Shown in pieces: positions 28,939 to 36,945 of a stretch of 64,000 nucleotides of DNA; the stretch's first letter is position 1, and the number at the start of each line of letters is the position of its first letter. Both the position numbers and the translations under genes were made by a program. Below the pieces are notes generated by a model. It saw nothing but the letters and a program-made list of their open reading frames with translations, was not told where the DNA came from and did not search any database. The stretch is taken from positions 109,421 through 173,420 of the forward strand of contig JAIXZO010000017.1 of the NCBI GenBank assembly GCA_027489535.1, given 5' to 3'. This DNA comes from Hyphomicrobiales bacterium (GTDB lineage Bacteria; Pseudomonadota; Alphaproteobacteria; Rhizobiales; Beijerinckiaceae).

Positions 28939-29092
28939 CCTCATGGTGAGGAGGCGCAAAGCGCCGTCTCGAACCACGCCCCCTCCAAAAAACCTCGTGG
29001 TGAGGAGGCGCGCAGCGCCGTCTCGAACCATCCCCTCAGCTGAACCACGATGGTTCGAGACGCGCGGCTTCACCGCGCTCCTCACCATGAGG
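28939..29092. repeat. Cluster of three palindromic repeat units (two direct, one inverted)
   Basis: Units occur at 28939-28976 (+), 28993-29030 (+) and 29051-29092 (inverted). Each has fixed flanks CCTCATGGTGAGGAG and CGTCTCGAACCA around a short hairpin whose stem sequence differs but stays complementary: GGCGC/GCGCC, GGCGC/GCGCC and GCGCGG/CCGCGC. A second cluster with the same flanks is at about 43.3 kb. No coding frame lies in the 377-base gap 28820-29196, which holds this repeat and little else before tRNA-Pro. Confidence 0.85.
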
Positions 29093-29196
29093 GTGGTGAA
29101 ATGCCCCGCAGGTGAAGCACGACCCCTCCGCGCAAAACCCCGCACTTGATCGCAAACCGCCTAAAGCGTAGACCCAAGCGGTTCGGTTCCGGAAAC

Positions 29197-29273
29197 CGGG
29201 GTGTAGCGCAGCCTGGTAGCGCATCTGCTTTGGGAGCAGAGGGTCGCAGGTTCGAATCCTGCCGCCCCGACCA
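29197..29273 (+). tRNA. tRNA-Pro (UGG)
   Basis: A 77-base cloverleaf with acceptor CGGGGTG/CGCCCCG, anticodon loop TTTGGGA (anticodon TGG), T arm GCAGG-TTCGAAT-CCTGC and an encoded CCA end. It is a normal class I tRNA. Confidence 0.95.
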
Positions 29274-29318
29274 GCCGGAACCGGGAGCGAGAAGACGCTT
29301 TCGAACGGATTAACGACC

Positions 29319-29627
29319 ATGACGCTCGCCCGGATTCACCGCCCCGCCAAGACCGCCATGCAGTCCGGCAAGGCCAAGACGAACCGCTGGCTTTTGGAAT
29401 TCGTCTCCGACGATCCGCGCGAGATCGAGCCGCTGATGGGCTGGACCAGCTCCAGCGACACGCGCCGGCAGGTCAAGCTGTGGTTCGACACCAAGGAAGA
29501 GGCGATGGCCTACGCCGCCAAGAACGGCATCGCCTGTCAGGTCGAAGAGCCGCAGGAGCCGAAGCGGCGCACCATGGCCTATTCCGACAACTTCAAGTTC
29601 AACCGCATCGGCCAGTGGACCCACTGA
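29319..29627 (+). CDS. ETC complex I subunit, NDUFS4-like
   Basis: A 102-residue protein of the NDUFS4 family, the homologue of the 18-kDa accessory subunit of mitochondrial complex I. It shows the family segments KTAMQSGKAKTNRWLLEF, PLMGWTSSSDTRRQVKLWF and the terminal YSDNFKFNRIGQWTH. Alphaproteobacterial members are thought to stabilise the NADH-oxidising arm. It is a single gene between tRNA-Pro and tRNA-Arg, away from any nuo operon. The NDUFS6-like partner is at about 1.7 kb. Confidence 0.93.
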   Translation: MTLARIHRPAKTAMQSGKAKTNRWLLEFVSDDPREIEPLMGWTSSSDTRRQVKLWFDTKEEAMAYAAKNGIACQVEEPQEPKRRTMAYSDNFKFNRIGQWTH

Positions 29628-29677
29628 CCGATCGATTCCCGCCTGTCGCCGGCTCTCCGCCGCTTGCGCCGGCATCC

Positions 29678-29754
29678 GGCCCCGTAGCTCAACCGGATAG
29701 AGCATCAGCCTTCTAAGCTGGCGGTTGCAGGTTCGATTCCTGCCGGGGTCGCCA
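29678..29754 (+). tRNA. tRNA-Arg (UCU)
   Basis: A 77-base cloverleaf with acceptor GGCCCCG/CGGGGTC, anticodon loop CTTCTAA (anticodon TCT), T arm GCAGG-TTCGATT-CCTGC, discriminator G and an encoded CCA. Confidence 0.95.
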
Positions 29755-29779
29755 TCATTTCGTCCGCGCGGCGGTCTCC

Positions 29780-30916
29780 TCACTCCCGGTCGAGGAAAAA
29801 CCGCACCATTTCCGCGCTCGCATCCGGTCCGCGCGAGTCGGTATAGCTGCCCGCCGGGCTGCCGCCGGACCAAGCATGCCCTGCGCCGTGCAGCTGCCAA
29901 TGCTCCATCACCGTGCGGCCGTCCTTTCGGGTGTGCACCGCGAGGGTATAGTCGAGCCCGCCGGCGGAGCCGCGCGTCTGGATTTCGACGAGGTCGAGCC
30001 CCGCGCCCGCCTGCTCGATCACCTGCTCGCCGTTGACGGCGTGGACGGTGGCGTCGCGGTCCCCGTGAAAGACGATGGCGGGGGCGGGGGCGCGGCCGCC
30101 GTTGCGGCTTTTCCCGGTCGCGGGAGCGCCTTGGCGCATGGCGTTCAACGCCGAGGGCATGTCCTTGGCGGCACCGCAGGCGAGCCCGGAATGAACGCCG
30201 ACGGCGGCATAGATGTCCGGATACGCCGTGCCCATGATCGCCGCCGCCGCGCCGCCGGCCGACAATCCCGCCGCGAAGACGCGCGCATGATCGACCGCGA
30301 ACAGGCCTATGATTTCGCGTGTGATGCCCGCGATCAGCGACGGTTCGCCCGCATCGCGCCGCTGGTCGGCTTCGTTGAACCAGTTCCAGCATTTCGACAT
30401 ATTGGCCGATTGCGCCTGCGCCGGATAAGCTACGAGGAACGTTCGTTTTTCCGCCAATTCGTTCATCCGCGTCCCGGCCGCGAAATCGTCGGGCGACTGG
30501 GTGCAGCCATGCAGCATCACGACCAGCGGCACGGGCCGGCTTCCGTCATAGCCGCTCGGAACGTAGAGCTTGTAGGCGCGGCTGCCGGCCGCGTTGCGGA
30601 AGGTCTTTTCCTCATAGCGCGCCCCGTCCGGCACCGCGATCACGGGCGATTTGCCGGGCATGTTCGGGGAAAAGCCGCCGGGCGCGGGCGCGGGCCGCGC
30701 GGATGCGAAGCGGTTGAGCGTGTCCGAGAGGGAGTCCAAGCCGGGCAAACCGCTGCCGGGCAAGCCGCTCTCGCCAGTCATGCGCGGTCGAGCGGAAGGT
30801 TGCGGTGCGCCGCCCGGTGCCGCGCCGCCCTTGAGCACCTGCATGGCCTCGTCGAGCCGTCCCTCCCGGGTGAGCCGCGTCGCTTCCTTGATGTCGATCT
30901 TGGAGAAGAGCTTCAT
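29780..30916 (-). CDS. PHB depolymerase-family esterase (LpqC-like)
   Basis: A 378-residue alpha/beta hydrolase. Residues 1-110 are an amphipathic start (MKLFSKIDIKEATRLTREG) and a Gly/Pro-rich linker. The hydrolase domain then begins YKLYVPSGYDGSRPVPLVVM. An oxyanion-type HGCTQ is followed by the nucleophile Ser in AAGLSAGGAAA, an Asp in FHGDRDATVH and a late His in GAGHAWSGG. No signal peptide is visible, so it probably acts in the cytoplasm. The substrate could be short polyhydroxyalkanoate or another ester. It follows a ribbon-helix-helix gene by 55 bases. An AAGGAA ribosome site precedes the ATG. Confidence 0.85.
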   Translation of the reverse strand: MKLFSKIDIKEATRLTREGRLDEAMQVLKGGAAPGGAPQPSARPRMTGESGLPGSGLPGLDSLSDTLNRFASARPAPAPGGFSPNMPGKSPVIAVPDGARYEEKTFRNAAGSRAYKLYVPSGYDGSRPVPLVVMLHGCTQSPDDFAAGTRMNELAEKRTFLVAYPAQAQSANMSKCWNWFNEADQRRDAGEPSLIAGITREIIGLFAVDHARVFAAGLSAGGAAAAIMGTAYPDIYAAVGVHSGLACGAAKDMPSALNAMRQGAPATGKSRNGGRAPAPAIVFHGDRDATVHAVNGEQVIEQAGAGLDLVEIQTRGSAGGLDYTLAVHTRKDGRTVMEHWQLHGAGHAWSGGSPAGSYTDSRGPDASAEMVRFFLDRE

Positions 30917-30971
30917 GGTCGGTGTTCCTTCGAGCCCGCGGGGCTCGTTCGGGGGAAATGGACGGCGGCGG

Positions 30972-31379
30972 TCAGGCGATGCGGTCGTGCAGCGCCGCCT
31001 TGACGGCCGGTGAAGCCTGCAGCGCGCCGAGGACGCGGATGGAGGCGATGGCGGCGAGGGCCAGTTCGGGCGTGACGTCCCAAGCGATGACGACCAGCCC
31101 CAGTACCTGGATGTTCAGCCGCTTGCCGGAGGCGCGGACGGCCTCGAGATCGGCCCGGGTGTACTGCCGCAGACCGAGGTCGAGACGGTTGCGCGCGACC
31201 GACCGGTCCACGGCTTCGCCATGCCGTTCGAGTTGGTTGCGGATTGCGGTTCGGATGAAGTCGGTGCGGTTGGCGTAAAACCGGTCCTCGACCAAGAGGT
31301 CGATGCGGCCGAGGTCCACATGGCCGAGATTGATCGTAATCTTTTCCGAATCCGCGATTTTGGAACCCGTATTATCCAT
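30972..31379 (-). CDS. Ribbon-helix-helix (CopG-like) transcriptional regulator
   Basis: A 135-residue protein. Residues 12-55 fit a ribbon-helix-helix DNA-binding fold: the strand KITINLGHVDLGRI, then two helices through NRTDFIRTAIRNQLERHGE. The C-terminal 70 residues are an alpha/beta domain that could bind a ligand or partner. It precedes the esterase gene on the same strand. Repeated CCATC elements run from its start codon into the intergenic region and are a candidate autoregulatory operator. Confidence 0.8.
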   Translation of the reverse strand: MDNTGSKIADSEKITINLGHVDLGRIDLLVEDRFYANRTDFIRTAIRNQLERHGEAVDRSVARNRLDLGLRQYTRADLEAVRASGKRLNIQVLGLVVIAWDVTPELALAAIASIRVLGALQASPAVKAALHDRIA

Positions 31380-31415
31380 CGTTTACCATCCGTCCGCCAT
31401 CCCGTTGGATGGTAA
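31376..31415. promoter_or_regulatory. CCATC iterons and inverted repeat, probable operator of the ribbon-helix-helix protein
   Basis: CCATC occurs at 31376, 31386 and 31397, spaced 10 and 11 bases apart, and an inverted GGATGG sits at 31407-31412. TTACCATCC (31383-31391) and GGATGGTAA (31407-31415) form perfect 9-base arms. Helical-phase repeats beside an RHH gene are typical of CopG/MetJ-type operators. The first copy overlaps the start codon of the regulator gene. Confidence 0.55.
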
Positions 31416-31542
31416 GAGTGGGTATTCCGCGCCATCAACACAACCCCTGCGATGTGGTCTGCGGCGGAATTTCCCGCATGCCGTGAAGTTGGAACCGTCC
31501 CCCGACCCGTCGCGTTCAGCCCTGTCGGAGGGTCGAAACACG

Positions 31543-33798
31543 ATGACGGGCGACGGCCGGATTTACGCGATCGGCGACGTGCACGGCGCGGCGAAGGCGC
31601 TCGAAGCGCTGCTCGCCGGCATCGCCGAGCACGCGCGCGGCCGGCCCTGCACCGTCGTTTTTCTGGGCGATTACATCGACCGCGGTCCGGAGTCCGCGCG
31701 GGTGGTAGAATTGGTCCGCGCGCTCCAAAAGTCCGGCCGCGCGGTGTGCCTGATGGGCAATCACGAGCAGATGTTGTTGCGCAGCCTCGCGGAACCGCTC
31801 GCGCGGGCGGCTTGGATGCGGGAAGGGGGCTTGGACACCCTGCAATCCTTCGGCGTCAGGCGCGCCGAGGACCTCCCGAAGGACGTCGTCGAGTGGCTGT
31901 CCGCGCTGCCGCTGCAATGGGAGGACGCGCGGCGCATCTACGTCCATGCGGGGCTCGACCCCGCGCGTCCCGCCGACCGGCAGACGGACTGGGCAAGGCT
32001 CTGGATTCGCGAGCCTTTTACGACCACGGACCATGATTTCGGCAAGCATGTCGTGCACGGCCACACGGCGCTCGAACGCGGCCGGCCGGAGGTTCGGCGG
32101 TTCAGGACCAATCTCGACACCGGCTCGGGCTATGGCGGACCCTTGACCGCCGGCGTTTTCGAGCAGGATGCCGCCGAGCCGACCGCCTTCCTCCAAGCCG
32201 CGCCGGACGGCACCTGCATCGTGCTTCCCGCGACGCTGAAAACGGCCGTGAAACGCGGCACGCTCGGCCGGGACGCGGCGGCCGTGGCCGGCATTTTGGC
32301 CCTGGCGGGAGCCGGTTACGGTCTCGCCCGGTCAGGCGTCTTGTCTCTCCCCGACGACCTCCCCGCAGCCCCCGCCGCGATCGTCCGGACGCCCGAACCG
32401 GGCGGGGCGAACGCGGTTGCAAAGGCACCCGGCATCACGGCCATCGAAAGTCAGGCCCCGAAATCCGCCCCGCCAACCGGTCCGGTCCGCCGCTCCGAAC
32501 CGGAATTGATGCCGGAAGCGCCTGTTCGCGAAGCGCAGATTCAGCCCCCGACGGCGGAACCGCCGCAAGCGCGGTTCGAGGCCGCTCCGCCTGAAGCCAA
32601 GCCGCCGGAGGCTAAGCCGGCTGAGGCCGCGCCGCCTGCAGCTGCTCCGGGTGAAAACCCGGGGGAGATCGCCGGCCACGCCGTGGATCGGTCCGAACCG
32701 GCTTCATCGGCAGCGGGAGCAGTCGCTTCCGCCCGTGCGGCGGACGTTTCCCATGCCACGGCCGGTGCAGCGCAGGAGACCGATCCTCCGCTCGGAACGA
32801 AGGAAATCGACCGGGTTGCTGGAGGGGACGCAGCCGTTTCGTCAGAAATCCCGGCCGATGCGCCCGGTCGGCAGGCGTCGCTTCCGCCGGAATTTTCTCC
32901 GGGCGGTGCGCGGTCGGATGCGGGCGGCCCGGACGTGACGGGTTCGCTGGGGTCGACCGCCTCGCAGGCTCTGCCGCCTCCCGCGCCCCTGCCGCCTGCA
33001 CAGCGGGCGGAGCAACGGTTCCGGCCGTTCCCTGACCCGTCAAAGACCGCGGCGGTACGTCCCGAACGTCGGCGTGATGCTGCGCAGACGCAGGAAAGAC
33101 GTTCTTCTTCAGCCGGTTACGAGCTGAGCGAGCGGCGTCGAACCGGGCGGGCCGCACCCTGCAGAATCGAAGAGCGCAACATCTTCGGCAACGTGGTGGC
33201 TTACCTGCCGTGTCGGCTGGAAGGTTCGCGGCCCAATCGGCGCGGCCCGGAAACCGATCTGGTATTGATCCCCGAAGGGCCTTGGGGGCCGCCGACGCGA
33301 TCTCTCGTCCCGGCCGAGAGACTGACGCCGCCGCCGGGCTTCTTCTTCCCGTTCGGGTCGGGAGAGAGCGGCGGCATCACGGGCTCGATCGGGGCATCCT
33401 CGTCCGGAGCTTCCGCCGGGGCTTCGGGAGGCGGAGCGGGCGCAGGCGGAGGGGGAAGCGCGTCCGGTTCGGACGGGTCCGGCGCGGGCGGCGGGTCCGC
33501 AGGCGGAAGCGGCGGTTCCGGTTCGGGCAGTTCCGGTTCCGGAGGCGGCGGATCAAGCGGCGGCGGCGGATCGGGGTCCGGCGGTTCGGGCGGCTCCGGA
33601 TCGGGTGGCGGCGGCGCGGATTCCGGGGGAGGTGGATCCGGAGGCGGGAATGGTGGCGGCAACGGCGGCGGAGGCGGCAATGGCGGCGGGAACGGTGGCG
33701 GAGGCGGAAACGGCGGTGGCAACGGAGGCGGTGGCGGCAACGGCGGCGGTGGCGGAAACGGTGGGGGCAACGGGGGCGGAAACGGCGGGGGGCGTTGA
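31543..33798 (+). CDS. PPP-type metallophosphatase with membrane anchor, Pro-rich stalk and Gly/Asn-rich tail
   Basis: A 751-residue multi-part protein. Residues 1-240 are a PPP/lambda-type phosphatase with GDVHG (about 11-15), GDYIDRG, GNHE and HGHT, all metal ligands present. A hydrophobic segment at about 246-265 (AVAGILALAGAGYGLA) is probably a membrane helix. Residues 270-530 are Pro/Ala/Glu-rich. A short Cys-bounded module (Cys540 to Cys557) follows, then a Gly/Ser tail turning into GGGGNGGGN-type repeats from about 606 to the end. The predicted topology is a cytoplasmic phosphatase with an exported stalk. ATG 31543 is chosen; upstream frame extension runs into the operator. Substrate unknown: phosphoprotein or Ap4A-like. 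Confidence 0.75.
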   Translation: MTGDGRIYAIGDVHGAAKALEALLAGIAEHARGRPCTVVFLGDYIDRGPESARVVELVRALQKSGRAVCLMGNHEQMLLRSLAEPLARAAWMREGGLDTLQSFGVRRAEDLPKDVVEWLSALPLQWEDARRIYVHAGLDPARPADRQTDWARLWIREPFTTTDHDFGKHVVHGHTALERGRPEVRRFRTNLDTGSGYGGPLTAGVFEQDAAEPTAFLQAAPDGTCIVLPATLKTAVKRGTLGRDAAAVAGILALAGAGYGLARSGVLSLPDDLPAAPAAIVRTPEPGGANAVAKAPGITAIESQAPKSAPPTGPVRRSEPELMPEAPVREAQIQPPTAEPPQARFEAAPPEAKPPEAKPAEAAPPAAAPGENPGEIAGHAVDRSEPASSAAGAVASARAADVSHATAGAAQETDPPLGTKEIDRVAGGDAAVSSEIPADAPGRQASLPPEFSPGGARSDAGGPDVTGSLGSTASQALPPPAPLPPAQRAEQRFRPFPDPSKTAAVRPERRRDAAQTQERRSSSAGYELSERRRTGRAAPCRIEERNIFGNVVAYLPCRLEGSRPNRRGPETDLVLIPEGPWGPPTRSLVPAERLTPPPGFFFPFGSGESGGITGSIGASSSGASAGASGGGAGAGGGGSASGSDGSGAGGGSAGGSGGSGSGSSGSGGGGSSGGGGSGSGGSGGSGSGGGGADSGGGGSGGGNGGGNGGGGGNGGGNGGGGGNGGGNGGGGGNGGGGGNGGGNGGGNGGGR

Positions 33799-33883
33799 TG
33801 TCGCACCCCGTTGAAACGGCTGAGGGCACCGCCACCTAAGCTCGGAGAATTCAGAAGTCATGCGTCGCTATGAGGATTTTCCG

Positions 33884-34060
33884 ATGACCGTGTTTACGAT
33901 CCCGCTCGTTCATATCCTCCCGCTCTGGGTCGGCGCGGCCGTCCTGACGACGGATGCGGAGCCGCAGGTCTCGGAGTCCGACGTCCACGCCGAAGACGAG
34001 CGCCGCGAAGCGTTGTTCGCCAATGTCTGGGCGGTAGCCCCGCCCGCCATCACGGATTGA
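33884..34060 (+). CDS. Possible small single-pass membrane protein
   Basis: A 58-residue frame beginning MTVFTIPLVHILPLW. GAGG lies 8 bases before this ATG; an in-frame ATG 24 bases earlier is less well placed. The first 23 residues are hydrophobic and the rest acidic and polar. I do not recognise a family. It is the only candidate gene in the 370-base gap 33799-34168, and nothing else is evident in that gap. Confidence 0.35.
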   Translation: MTVFTIPLVHILPLWVGAAVLTTDAEPQVSESDVHAEDERREALFANVWAVAPPAITD

Positions 34061-34168
34061 TGCGGCGACGCTTGCCGGGGGATTGCGGAACGCGACGTTT
34101 CGGCCGATAAGCGCGCCGCCGCGCACCTGCCGTTGCGGCGCACAATTCGGCATAGGTTCCGGCCCGGC

Positions 34169-35854
34169 ATGAGCCCTCCCGCGATCTTCGCGCGCATCTT
34201 CGCGTTCGCCGAACGGAGTCACGGGCGCGCTTGCGCGCTGTTGCTTCTTCTCGGTCTCGCCTTGTTTCTGCCCGGCCATTCCGGCCTGCAGCCGATGGAT
34301 CGCGACGAACCGCGTTTCGCGCAGGCGACGAAGCAGATGCTGGAGTCGCGCGATTTCGTCGACATCCGCTTTCTCGACGAAGCCCGTCACAAGAAGCCCG
34401 TCGGCATCTATTGGATACAGAGTGCGGTCGTGTCCGCCGCGGAGGCGCTCGGGTTCGACGGAGCGCGCGCCGAGATCGGATTCTACCGCATCCCGTCGCT
34501 CATCGGCGCGCTTCTGACCATGCTGTTCACCTATGCCGCCGCCACGGCCTTCGTCGGGCGTCGCGCCGCATTCGTGGCGGCCGTGCTGACGGGGGCCACG
34601 ATCCTGCTCGGGGTCGAGGCGCGGCTCGCCAAGACCGACGCAATGGTGACGGCGACGGTGACCGGCGCGATGGCCGTCCTCGCCCACGCATTCGCCCGCC
34701 GGGACGGGGACGAGCCGTTGGGTTGGCCCGCTGCGGTCGGGTTCTGGTTGGCGATCGGCTTGGGCATTCTCGTGAAGGGACCGATCACGCCCGCCGTCGT
34801 CGCGCTCGCGGCGGCAGTCCTGTCGATCCATCGCCGTTCGGGGACTTGGCTTCGGGCGCTGCGGCCGGGGATCGGCAGTCTGATCGTGCTGCTGATCGTG
34901 CTTCCTTGGTTCGTCGCCATCACGGTGAAGAGCGGCGGAGCATTCTTCGAGGCGTCGCTGGGCGAGGACATGCTCGCCAAGGTCGGCCAAGCGAAGGAGC
35001 GCCACGGCGCGCCGCCCGGCACCTATCTGGCGGCTTTTCTCGGCACGGCTTGGCCGCTGGTGCCTTTCGCGCTGCTGGCGGTTCCCTTCGCTTGGCGCGA
35101 GCGCCGCTTGCCGGCCGTGGCCTTCTGCCTCGCTTGGATCGTGCCGATGTGGCTCGTCTTCGAGGCGGTTTCGACGAAGCTGCCGCATTACGTGTTGCCG
35201 ATGTATCCGGGCATCGCGCTGCTTGCGGCCGTGGCAGCCGACAGAGGGCGCACGGTGCTTCAGGGAGCCGCGGCCTTCGTGCTGTCTTGGTGGCTCGTCG
35301 TTCCCGTCGCGGCGGCAGCCGCCGCGGTATTTTTCGGCGCGCGGTACTTGGGCGACGCGCCGCCTTGGATCGGGGTGCCGCTGCTCGTGCTGGCGGTGGT
35401 GCCCGCCGCATGGGCCGCCTTGCTGCTTCGGCGCGCGCAAGTCGGTTCCGCCGCCTTGGCCGCGGCGCTGTCGGCGGTGGTATTGGCGAACGGCGCTTAT
35501 GCCTTCTCCGCGCCGGCGCTTCGGTCGCTGCATGTCAGCGAGCGGCTGGCGGAGGCGTCGCGGGCGGCGGGCTGCGCCGATCCGCTCGTCGCCAGTGCCG
35601 GCTTCTCGGAACCCAGCCTCGTGTTTCTCACTTCGACGCGCATCGTGCTGACGTCCGGCGCGGGCGCGGCCGAATTCCTCGGCGGCCCGGGATGCCGCGT
35701 GGTCTTCGTCGAGCAGCGGCAGGCCGAAGCCTTCGCCCGCGCGAGCGAGGCGGCCGGGTTGAAGCCGCGTCTGATCACGCGGATCGAAGGCATCAACATC
35801 AACGGCGGCCGCAGGCTCGACCTCGCCGTCCTCTCCCGCGAGATCGCTCCATGA
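34169..35854 (+). CDS. ArnT-like (GT83/PMT family) glycosyltransferase
   Basis: A 561-residue protein with about 11 transmembrane segments and the family's first periplasmic-loop motif MDRDEPRFAQATKQM (about residues 43-57), which contains the acidic catalytic pair. Enzymes of this type transfer a sugar from a polyprenyl-phosphate carrier to lipid A, LPS core or protein on the periplasmic side. HYVLPMYPG in the second half is also typical. The GT2 gene overlaps its stop by ATGA and presumably makes the polyprenyl-phosphate sugar it uses. Acceptor and sugar are not predictable; galacturonic acid or an amino sugar would fit rhizobial precedents. Confidence 0.85.
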   Translation: MSPPAIFARIFAFAERSHGRACALLLLLGLALFLPGHSGLQPMDRDEPRFAQATKQMLESRDFVDIRFLDEARHKKPVGIYWIQSAVVSAAEALGFDGARAEIGFYRIPSLIGALLTMLFTYAAATAFVGRRAAFVAAVLTGATILLGVEARLAKTDAMVTATVTGAMAVLAHAFARRDGDEPLGWPAAVGFWLAIGLGILVKGPITPAVVALAAAVLSIHRRSGTWLRALRPGIGSLIVLLIVLPWFVAITVKSGGAFFEASLGEDMLAKVGQAKERHGAPPGTYLAAFLGTAWPLVPFALLAVPFAWRERRLPAVAFCLAWIVPMWLVFEAVSTKLPHYVLPMYPGIALLAAVAADRGRTVLQGAAAFVLSWWLVVPVAAAAAAVFFGARYLGDAPPWIGVPLLVLAVVPAAWAALLLRRAQVGSAALAAALSAVVLANGAYAFSAPALRSLHVSERLAEASRAAGCADPLVASAGFSEPSLVFLTSTRIVLTSGAGAAEFLGGPGCRVVFVEQRQAEAFARASEAAGLKPRLITRIEGININGGRRLDLAVLSREIAP

Positions 35855-36591
35855 CCGTATCCGCCGACATCCCGCGCCTCGCGGTGGTCGTCCCCGTGCG
35901 CAACGAGGAGGGCAACGTCGCCGCTTTGGTGAGCGAGATCGAGACCGCATGCGCGGCCTTGGCTCCCTTCGAGATCATCTATGTCGACGACGGTTCGACC
36001 GACCGCACCCCGACGGTGCTGCGGGAATTGTCGGCCTCTCGTCCGCATCTGCGCCATGTGCGCCACATCGAATCCTGCGGGCAGAGCGCGGCGGTGCGCA
36101 CGGGCGTGCGCATGGCGCGCGCGCCGATCGTCGTGACGCTCGACGGCGACGGGCAGAACGACCCCGCCTATATCCCGCAAATGGTCGCGGCGCTCGAGGC
36201 CGGGGGACCCGGCGCGGGGATGACGCAGGGCCAGCGGGTCGGGCGCAAGGATACCGGCTTCAAGAAATTCCAATCCCGGACGGCGAATGCGGTGCGCGGG
36301 GCCGTGCTGAAGGACGGAACGCGCGACACCGGCTGCGGGCTGAAGGCCGTGCGGCGGGACGTGTATCTCGCGCTGCCCTATTTCGACGCGCTGCATCGCT
36401 TCATGCCCGCGTTGGTGAAACGCGAGGGCTATGAGGTGGTGCTGGTCGACGTGATCGACCGGCCGCGTCTGACGGGCGTTTCCAATTACGGCTTTTTCGA
36501 TCGGCTGTGGGTGGGTATGCAGGACTTGATCGGGGTCGCGTGGTTGATCCGTCGCCGCCGTCGCGTTCCGTCCGTGCAGGAGATCCGCTGA
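35851..36591 (+). CDS. GT2 polyprenyl-phosphate glycosyltransferase (dolichyl-phosphate mannose synthase-like)
   Basis: A 246-residue GT-A enzyme. VVPVRNEEGNV and VDDGSTDRT form the nucleotide-binding part, and LDGDGQNDP is the metal-binding DXD region. It has no C-terminal membrane helices, so it is soluble or peripheral. It should transfer a sugar from a nucleotide donor to a polyprenyl phosphate. It overlaps the ArnT-like gene by 4 bases and ends exactly where the next gene begins. Confidence 0.88.
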   Translation: MTVSADIPRLAVVVPVRNEEGNVAALVSEIETACAALAPFEIIYVDDGSTDRTPTVLRELSASRPHLRHVRHIESCGQSAAVRTGVRMARAPIVVTLDGDGQNDPAYIPQMVAALEAGGPGAGMTQGQRVGRKDTGFKKFQSRTANAVRGAVLKDGTRDTGCGLKAVRRDVYLALPYFDALHRFMPALVKREGYEVVLVDVIDRPRLTGVSNYGFFDRLWVGMQDLIGVAWLIRRRRRVPSVQEIR

Positions 36592-36945
36592 ATGCTCGTC
36601 GATCTGTCCCACGCCGTCGGCGGTTATCTCTATTCCGTGTTTTCGCAGAACATCGACCTGTGGGTCATCGTCGGGTTTCTCGGGCAGGGGCTTTTCACCG
36701 CGCGGTTCATCGTGCAGTGGCTCGCCAGCGAGAAGGCCGAACGCAGCGTGATACCGCTCGCCTTCTGGTTCTTTTCCATCGGCGGCGCGTTGCTGCTGCT
36801 GGTTTATGCCGTGTATCGGCGCGACCCGGTTTTCATCGTCGGCCAAGGCTTCGGCATCTTTGTCTATATCCGCAATCTCGTGCTGATCTCGCGCGAGCGT
36901 CGCACGCGGGCGGCGGCGTCGAGCGATGCCGGGCAGAGCGCGTGA
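36592..36945 (+). CDS. Lipid A biosynthesis N-terminal domain (LABN) membrane protein
   Basis: A 117-residue protein with three hydrophobic segments and the LABN signature FLGQGLFTARFIVQWLASEK, followed by SVIPLAFWFFSIGGALLLL. LABN proteins occur beside FlmF/RgtE-like GT2 enzymes and ArnT-like transferases and may help handle the lipid-linked sugar at the membrane. Start abuts the GT2 stop. It is the third gene of the 34.2-36.9 kb operon. Confidence 0.9.
   Translation: MLVDLSHAVGGYLYSVFSQNIDLWVIVGFLGQGLFTARFIVQWLASEKAERSVIPLAFWFFSIGGALLLLVYAVYRRDPVFIVGQGFGIFVYIRNLVLISRERRTRAAASSDAGQSA

Noticed and set aside
28820..29196. Repeat cluster considered as insertion-sequence ends
   Set aside because: There is no transposase frame, no target duplication, and the same units recur in a different arrangement at 43.3 kb.
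33640..33795. Short tandem repeats considered as a CRISPR or satellite array
   Set aside because: The period follows codons (GGN) and stays in frame with the phosphatase; there are no unique spacers of even length.
33201..33806. A 201-codon Pro-rich minus-strand frame
   Set aside because: It is the complement of the Gly-rich tail of the phosphatase gene; Pro codons are the reverse complement of Gly codons.
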